Below, one piece after another: positions 18,521-24,694 of a stretch of 24,694 nucleotides of DNA. The position numbers and the translations under genes were made by a program. Numbering within the stretch: position 1 is the first letter of the stretch; every line of letters starts with the position of its first letter. The stretch comes from Jimgerdemannia flammicorona (taxonomy: Eukaryota > Mucoromycota > Endogonomycetes > Endogonales > Endogonaceae): positions 1 through 24,694 of the forward strand of contig RBNI01001057.1 of assembly GCA_003990745.1 (NCBI GenBank), read 5' to 3'. The notes below the pieces were generated by a model. The model was not told where the DNA came from and made no database searches. It worked only from the letters and a program-made list of their open reading frames with translations.

Positions 18521-18900
18521 CAAATTGAGACTTATTTAAATTAAATCAAATTGAGAATTTTTAATTTGAATAAATTTGAATTTGAATTAAATTAAGAGTC
18601 TAATTTGAACTCTATTTTTAAAAATATAATAACTTGATAAAAACATATCCAAATTTAACAATATTTAGCTTATTAGATTCACCTTATATAGGGAAATTCA
18701 ATAAGCTAAAGATTGTTAAATTTGAATATATATTTATCAAGTTATTATATTTTAAAAAATAGAGTTTAAATTGAATTTTATATAAATTAAATTAGCATTT
18801 GATTTGATTTGAATTGAATCAAATTAGACTTTTGATTTAATTGAATTAAATTAAATTTGGATTAAATTTGATTTAATTTAATTTATTAAGAGCACTAGTA
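18480..18900. repeat. Long AT-rich palindrome (inverted repeat)
   Basis: The inner arms 18,608-18,674 and 18,700-18,766 are each 67 nt. They are reverse complements with only about six mismatches and surround a 25-nt loop. Outer sequence also mirrors around the same centre (about 18,687), with aaataaatt-type ends near 18,486 and 18,890, though less exactly. The outer parts are built of degenerate aattgaatcaaattg units. It could be a foldback or MITE-like element, or two facing copies of one repeat. No coding sequence inside. Confidence 0.8.
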
Positions 18901-18991
18901 TTATGCTTATTACTACCACCCATATAACACAAACTTTGAAATACACTTTTGACTCATTTATTAGAGAAAAATACTAAGGTTATAGCAACTA

Positions 18992-21008
18992 ATGAGCAAG
19001 CAGACATACATACTAGATTGGGTGGACCTGGAGCCTTCAACTGGCAATATGTCAGATGAGAGTATAGGCTTGAGATGGGGTCTTTCAGTAGTCCAAGTGG
19101 GCAGGGTAGCTTGGACAGTAGAAGCAGCACTAATGGAGGGGCCAGAGAGCAGAAAGGGAGGAGCTTTACAGATATGCTAAAGGCTGGAGGTTGGCCAGTG
19201 AGAGCTTATGGTGGGCAGGTAGGGGAAAGAGGAAGCAGAAAGAAGGAGGAGTTAGATGTGCTGGACCTCAGTCAGTGGGAGGAAGAACTAGTAGAGTAGC
19301 TGCTGGGAGTAGAGATAAGACTGCTGATGGTGATGTGACTAGAAATCTGGAAAAAAATTCAGATGTGGCTGTTGATAGGGGGGCTAGGCAGATGGGCCCA
19401 AAGTGAAAGAGAGATCTGGCTGATGGTATGATGGGGCTGGCAGTGGCATCATTACTCAAGAAGTCAATTTCAGAGTTTACTATGACCTTGTATTTCTGGG
19501 ACTTGGCAGTGACAGCAAGGATAGTTCTGGGGCTTATCTCAGAGCAGGTGGCTGGAGTGGCCTCAGTGAAGTTTCTGAAGGAATTGGAGAAGATGGAGGT
19601 GGGTTTCAAGGAGATGGGTCTACTAGAGGAGGCTTTGAGTACTGAAGTGGCAGTAGGAGAGATAGTGGTCCCTATGGTGCAGTGTTTGAGGTAGAACCCC
19701 AGAGTGGTTCAGTTACTAGTAAAGAGAGTGTCTATGGTGATGAAGGATGAGACTAAGAGGAGGGTAGAGAAGGTGATAGTAGAGTATAATAACATAGTTG
19801 ATATTGGTTTTCAGATATAGGAGGGGACCACTTTCAGGACAGAAGATATAGATGTCAGGATTTGACTAACTGGAAGAGAGGCCATGGGGAAGATGAGTGA
19901 CTGGCCTTCAGTGATGATATGGAAGGCTTTTGTCTATAAGGTGTCAAGGATAAAAGGGAGTAAAGAGGAGGAGGACTTGTTGGAGGCTCTGAAGGAGATG
20001 AGTGGAACAGTAGAGCAGAGGGTAAAGGTCTGGAAGTTGTATATAGAGTCAATACATTTGGAGATTATAGATGGGAAACATATTCACACTGATAAGAGGC
20101 AGTGGGAGAGAGCTCAAGGGTGCAGAAAGTAGAGGGAGTTGCTGGCAAGTATGGAAAGAGAGGCAAAGAAGATTGCTAGGGGCACTGAGATGTCTGAGGG
20201 TGCAGAGGCAAGTGTCTGGGCTAGTAAGAGAGGAGGAGATATAGAGGAGAATCTAGATGGGGCCGGAAAGACACTGCACAAGGACCCATTTACTGATGGT
20301 ATATTTGAAGTCTGGGAACTGGTCTTAAAAGACACTCTCTCTCTAGTCAGATGAGGTCCTACTGTGAGAGGTCAGGTGGTAGAGGATGAGCTGATGCGGG
20401 GTGCTCAGTGAGTTCACTTTGGAGTTTCTGATGTAGTGAAAGGAGGACAGATGGTGGTAGTTGGTGAGGATAAGCTGGTAGATGTCCCAGAGGAGGAGTG
20501 GGATGAGACTGCAAGTATAGAGGCAGATACCATGATGCTGGATATGGGAAGACCAGAGACACCAGAAGGGAAGAAGGTAGGAAACCTGCTATAGATGAGC
20601 CAGATGATGAATAACTTCACAGTAGAGGAGTTGGGGGAAGTGAACCTGAGAGTGATGAGTGAGGAGCATTGGGCACAGATTCTGCATGGCAATGGAGTGG
20701 TGGAGGTACTGAAGGTGGAGGTACTTGCAATTTTTCTGAAGAAGAAGGAATATAAGATTGATAAGGAGAGAGAGGCTGAGCTGGTGGTCATTACTGGTGA
20801 GCAGGCTACCTACTGTTAGGCAGAGCATCATATTTTGCAACTCTAGTAAGAGACATGCCTGGAGTATCATAAGGACTTTGAGGAAAAAGAGGATGGGGAG
20901 ATGGCTGAGCTTCTGGTCAGGCTAGAGGCAAAGACAGCTGAAGAGGAGGAACTAGCTGCTGAATATAACTTGGACTTGGCACAGGAGGAGTTGAATGTGG
21001 ATTTGTAG
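18992..21008 (+). pseudogene. LINE copy 3 ORF1 remnant
   Basis: The first frame starts with MSKQTYILDWVDLEPSTG. The coding signal then moves frame near 19,075 (KGRSFTDMLKAGGWPVRAYGG) and again by about 19,300. From there it stays in one frame to 21,008, broken only by about a dozen stops, mostly TAG and TGA. The product would be rich in Glu, Lys and Arg with likely helical parts (KEEEDLLEALKEM, ELLVRLEAKTAEEEEL). It is the presumed RNA-binding ORF1 protein of the LINE, with no zinc knuckle seen. Frame conservation over 1.7 kb with in-frame stops is what transition mutagenesis leaves, as opposed to random decay with indels. Confidence 0.7.
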
Positions 21009-21039
21009 AGGATGAGATTGATAATTAACATTATTCCTT

Positions 21040-24000
21040 ATAAATAGTACAACTAATATTTTCTCTCTAAATGTAAATAGGTTAAGGGGATCTGGGTGGT
21101 ATAAGAACATTTTTACTTGGCTTAAGAGATTAGAGGCTGATCTCTTTCTACTGCAGGATGTACAGTGTGAAGATGAGGAGGATCAGGTAGAGTGGACTAG
21201 AGAATAGAGAGAAGCTACTGCTTGGATTGGCAAAGTGGCAATTCTGGTGAGGAGAGATAGAGGAGATTTGGGTGGAATCAGGAGCTGGGGTGACTGTAGA
21301 ATGACATCGATCTGGGTAAGAGCTAGTAAGAGTTTACTCTTACTACTGCCCTGTAGCTAGGGGTGAGTAGATTGTGTGGATTAGAGATCTTTTGGAGGAG
21401 GGCATTCTCTTGGAGAAAGGAGTTGATGTTCTGAGAGGTGACTTTAATATGGTGTGGAATCTTCAGTTAGATAGAACTGATGGAGGGAGGAGTGCAGGTG
21501 AGAGGAGTGGTAGTGGTCTGGATACATGGGAGGAGGTAGAGAACCTTAACTCCTTAGGGAATATGGGTAGAATATGGTGGGAAGAAAAGAGAGTTTACAC
21601 ATACTGGGTGAATGGACTGAGTATATATAAGGATTGATTGGATTCTGATAGCCAAATGCTGGGATGTAGATGTTTGGAAGACTCTAGAGGTGGAGTGGTA
21701 CCCATGGTCTGATCACTGAGGGCTATTAGGGCAGGAGCAGTTTGGGGGGAGTGGAGATGGACCCAGATATTGGTACCTTAACTCCTCTCTGCTGGCTGAG
21801 AAGGTATTGTGGGATCTATGGGTGGAGGACATCTAAGTGAAGATTGCTAGCTGGATATATGAGGGTTCATCTGTGGGTGTCTGTTGGATGAAGTTGAAAG
21901 AGGCTGTAAGAGTTTACTAAGAAGGAGCTGATAGGGATACTGGGAGGCAGAGAAGGAAAAGAGTAAGGTGTGCTTCAAATTGGTTAATTATATTATAGAT
22001 AGAATAGGCAGATTTGATATCTTCTGAAGAGGTGGATAATTGGAGGTTAGAGTGAGTGAAATTGGAGATAGTGGAGCTGTAACAGATACTGAGAGAGGAG
22101 GAGGAGATATATATGAAAGAAATGGCAGCCAGACTGAGGTGGCAGGGACTTGAGGAGGGGGAGAGGCCTACTAGGTACTTGTCAAGACTCCTCCAGGCTA
22201 GGAGAGTGCAACATTGATGAGATGGGGTCCTTGATACAAAGGAAGAAATGGTGTATAGTATGTAACAGATCTTGAGAGTACTGAAGGAGAGGTGGAGGGA
22301 TCTGTGGAGTGAGGATGAAGAGAGTGCAGATGAAGAAGTGATTGGAGATACACTGGAGGATTGGGAACTGCTGCAGGTAGAGGGACTTAGAGACTTAATC
22401 CTACCTGTCTGAGAGGAGGAGATCCAGAGAGTTCTTGCAGCAACTAAGCTTGGGACAGCACCAGGAGAGGATGGATTACCTTGGGACTTTAGGAAAAAGA
22501 TGGCAAAGGTCCCTGGAGTGTTAGAAGAGATGACAGCTCTCTGTGACTATGTTCTTCTGAATGGTGAGTGGGTTGGAGAGCAGGACTTAGGGCTAGTGGC
22601 CTTATTGTACAAAGAAAAGAGGAGGAGGGAGGACTGGAAGAACTGGAGACTGATCATATTTCTGAATATAGACAGGAAGATGGTAACTAAGGTGATTGTT
22701 GCTAGGCTACAGAAGGTTGCCCAACAGGTGCTGGGTGAGGAGCAGTGGGGCTTTGTTGGAGGCAGGCTTATCAGAGATAGATAGCCTGGGTTCATGATAT
22801 TATTAAAGAGGCATGGGCTTGTGGATTGGATGGAAGACTGGTCTTTCTGGACCAGGAGAAGGCCTATGACCACATTTGGTGGGTGTGGCTGGGCAAGGTG
22901 CTGGATAGAATTGGTGTTCTCCCATGATTTTGAACTTCTATTAAATCTATTGGAGGGTAGTAGGGCAGTACTGATGTGTAATAGTTACTAGGGTCTAGCA
23001 TTTCCCTTGGGAAGAGAGGTTCCCCAGGGAGATCCACTGTCTCCTATTCTTTATACCCTTTTATTAGAACCTTTGATGGATAGGATTTGATAGAAGGTGG
23101 CAGGACTCTCTATGTATAGTGTGGTGTGGAAGGTGGGGGCCTTTGCTGATAATATGGTAGTTGGACTTGGCTCAGTAGCAGATGTTGAGATACTTAAGGA
23201 GATGGTGGAATGGTATGAGGCACACTCTGGGGTGAAACTCAACTGACATAAGTGTGAGACAATGGTACTGGAGAACAGGCTAGTGGGAGGAGACATCATT
23301 GGAACAATTGTCCCTATAGAAGAGGTGGTGTAGTATTTGGGCATCTTCCTTTCTGTATATGGATCTGTCTTGCCATGAGTATGGTAGGAGAGGAGGGTGG
23401 CCATTTGGGGAGAGGCTCTTAGAGATTGGGGAGGTTGCCACATCTCCCTAGCAGGATGAGTGTTGATTCTGAATGTCTACTGGTTTCCCAAGCTATGGTA
23501 TGTTACTTATCACTTGGACTTTCTAGTTTGGGTGGTAAAGAGACTAATGAAACTGACTAGAGATTGAATTTGAGCAGAGAGGTAGTCCCAGATCAGTTGG
23601 AATACTCTTGCAATACTGGTGGTTAGGAGAGAGCTAGGTCTAGTGGATTTTCCTAAGAAACTGCACTGCTTGTGAGCTTGGTGGTTGAAAAGGGCTGTTG
23701 AACTGCAGGGAGGGGGTTGGATGCTGCTGATGCAGAAGGTATGAGAGATGAGATTCTCTCCACAAGGGTCATCAGGAGACTTGCTATCTCTGGTGAGTCT
23801 GGATGGAAACTGATAGCTATGATATAAGGACTTCTGATGGGGGGTGGTGGATAGAGTACACTGCATAGGCCTATACTGGCAGAGCAATGAGGGGGAGATG
23901 CTGTAGGGACCAGCTATGTGGAGATGAGACAGACTACTTCTGGGGGGTGTTCTACTTGCTGAGTTTGATATTGGTAATGAAGTGGAGTATCAGTGGGGAC

Positions 24001-24694
24001 TTGGTCAGGATATTTGGCCAAGTAGTTGACAGGCAGTAAGAATTGACAAGGAGTGGGACTGGGCAGAAGTCTGGTCTTGGAGTGCTGAGGTATAGAGGTG
24101 GCTTTCTCCCAAGTTCTGGGTGATATGGTGGTGGGTGCTACAGAGGAATATTATGTTGAATTTCTGTGCTGGACATCTGGTAGATGGTGGATAATTAGAT
24201 TGTAAGGAGTGTTATAATGTAAGACAAGTTGGGGGATTTATGCAGATGCCAGAACATTGGCTAGGAGAGTATGAGGTTCTGGGGGACTTTTGGATAACAG
24301 TAGGGGACTGACTGGGTGTGAAGAGGAGACCAGATGGGGAGAGAGGTTGCTGGGAGAATTTAAAATCTAGGTTAGTGGGTGGTGTGGGCAATAGATGGCT
24401 CACTGTAGGGTGGGTTTTAGCTATATAAGTAGGGCTGACTAGACATTGGCTCTTTGTTTTTGAGAAGGGATAACAGATGGATATATAGGAGAAGTTGTTA
24501 AGATGGGAGGGGTTGATGGGAGATTTGCTGATAGGGTGGTAGGTTGGTTGGAGTCCCCAGGGTGGGTGATATTGCTGTCTAGTGGAAGAGATCTGTGAAC
24601 AGAGTGGTGGACAAGTGGTAATGGTAAATGACATGATGATCTTTCATCAAGAGAGGGTAGGGGGGGGGAGAGACCCCCTAGGGGGATTGGATAG
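21040..24694 (+). pseudogene. LINE copy 3 ORF2 remnant (endonuclease-reverse transcriptase)
   Basis: By comparison with copy 1 the start codon would be at 21,040, where ATG has become ATA. The endonuclease has FSLNVNRLRGSG, LFLLQDVQ, RGDFNMVWN (GDFN at 21,437-21,448), DRTDGG and WSDH (Ser-Asp-His at 21,708-21,716). The reverse transcriptase has GTAPGEDGLPWDF, NWRLIIFLNIDRKMVTKVI, FLDQEKAYDHIW (both motif A Asp codons kept), REVPQGDPLSPILYTLLLEP and AFADNMVVGL. In the last, the catalytic Asp-Asp is Asp-Asn (GATAAT at 23,148-23,153). GVKLN follows, and further on GLVDFPKKLHC recalls the GL-x-D-F block after the LINE RT domain. Small frameshifts are near 21,250 and 21,630, and many TAG codons are present. 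No RNase H motif is recognisable. Inactive. Confidence 0.8.

Larger units (their letters stand above)
18945..24694 (+). mobile_element. LINE retrotransposon copy 3, most complete copy, cut by window end
   Basis: Contains both LINE frames and reaches within roughly 70 bases of the 3' end expected from copy 1, so its poly(A) should lie just outside. It extends about 300 bases further 5' than copy 1. CpG is almost absent (I noticed one near 20,397 and one near 21,307 in several kilobases), while TpG is abundant. By contrast, copies 1 and 2 are rich in TpA. It therefore looks less decayed, or mutated by a different mix of changes. The exact 5' edge is uncertain; I place it between the palindrome and the first ATG at 18,992. 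Confidence 0.85.

Noticed and set aside
18480..18900. CRISPR-like array in the degenerate aattgaatcaaattg repeats
   Set aside because: Units are irregular, without constant spacers; the structure is a palindrome of AT-rich sequence in a eukaryotic genome.
19268..24634. Many 65-140 codon minus-strand open frames rich in Ser, Leu, Pro and Thr
   Set aside because: They are shadows of the purine-rich LINE sense strand. TAG and TGA stops on the sense strand do not produce stops in reverse, and purine-rich codons read as Ser/Leu/Pro/Thr.

Overview
The window looks like a piece of a filamentous ascomycete (Pezizomycotina-type) nuclear genome. The evidence is a set of spliced genes with short GT..AG introns, a fungal-style Y_phosphatase3-family tyrosine phosphatase, an arrestin-domain protein, and heavily mutated LINE retrotransposons full of transition-type stop codons, as expected from repeat-induced point mutation (RIP) or a related genome defence. 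I cannot name a genus.

Layout. 1-8,890 is a graveyard of LINE retrotransposons, all on the + strand. It holds a 3' tail (1-150), a nearly full but 5'-truncated copy whose first base follows that tail's poly(A) (151-5,627), and a strongly 5'-truncated copy (about 6,485-8,864). Between the last two lies a decayed reading frame at about 5,700-6,460 with a recognisable dUTPase-like signature. 8,891-9,940 is AT-rich debris with a dispersed repeat and a small coiled-coil-like open frame.

9,940-18,180 is an island of ordinary base composition with normal CpG. It carries three genes I can support: a seven-exon tyrosine phosphatase (11,297-13,149, +), a small basic protein with a possible three-helix DNA-binding-like fold (14,515-14,844, +), and a two-exon arrestin-like protein (16,507-17,681, -). 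Two coding-like but unresolved patches lie at 10,185-10,570 and 15,357-16,201.

18,180-18,960 is AT-rich. It contains two telomere-like repeats, an inverted partner of the repeat at 9,440-9,660, and a long AT-rich palindrome centred near 18,687. From about 18,960 to the end runs a more complete and less decayed LINE copy with ORF1 and ORF2, cut by the window end shortly before its expected poly(A).

The three genes show no sign of forming a pathway. Phosphatase and arrestin families both act in signalling or trafficking, but nothing here ties them together. The main interest is the two-compartment structure: an 8 kb gene island walled in by mutated, CpG-poor LINE copies. Also notable are the different decay states of those copies, the inverted repeat pair flanking the island, the palindrome and the dUTPase relic. 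I found no convincing new defence system, CRISPR array, tRNA or rRNA.
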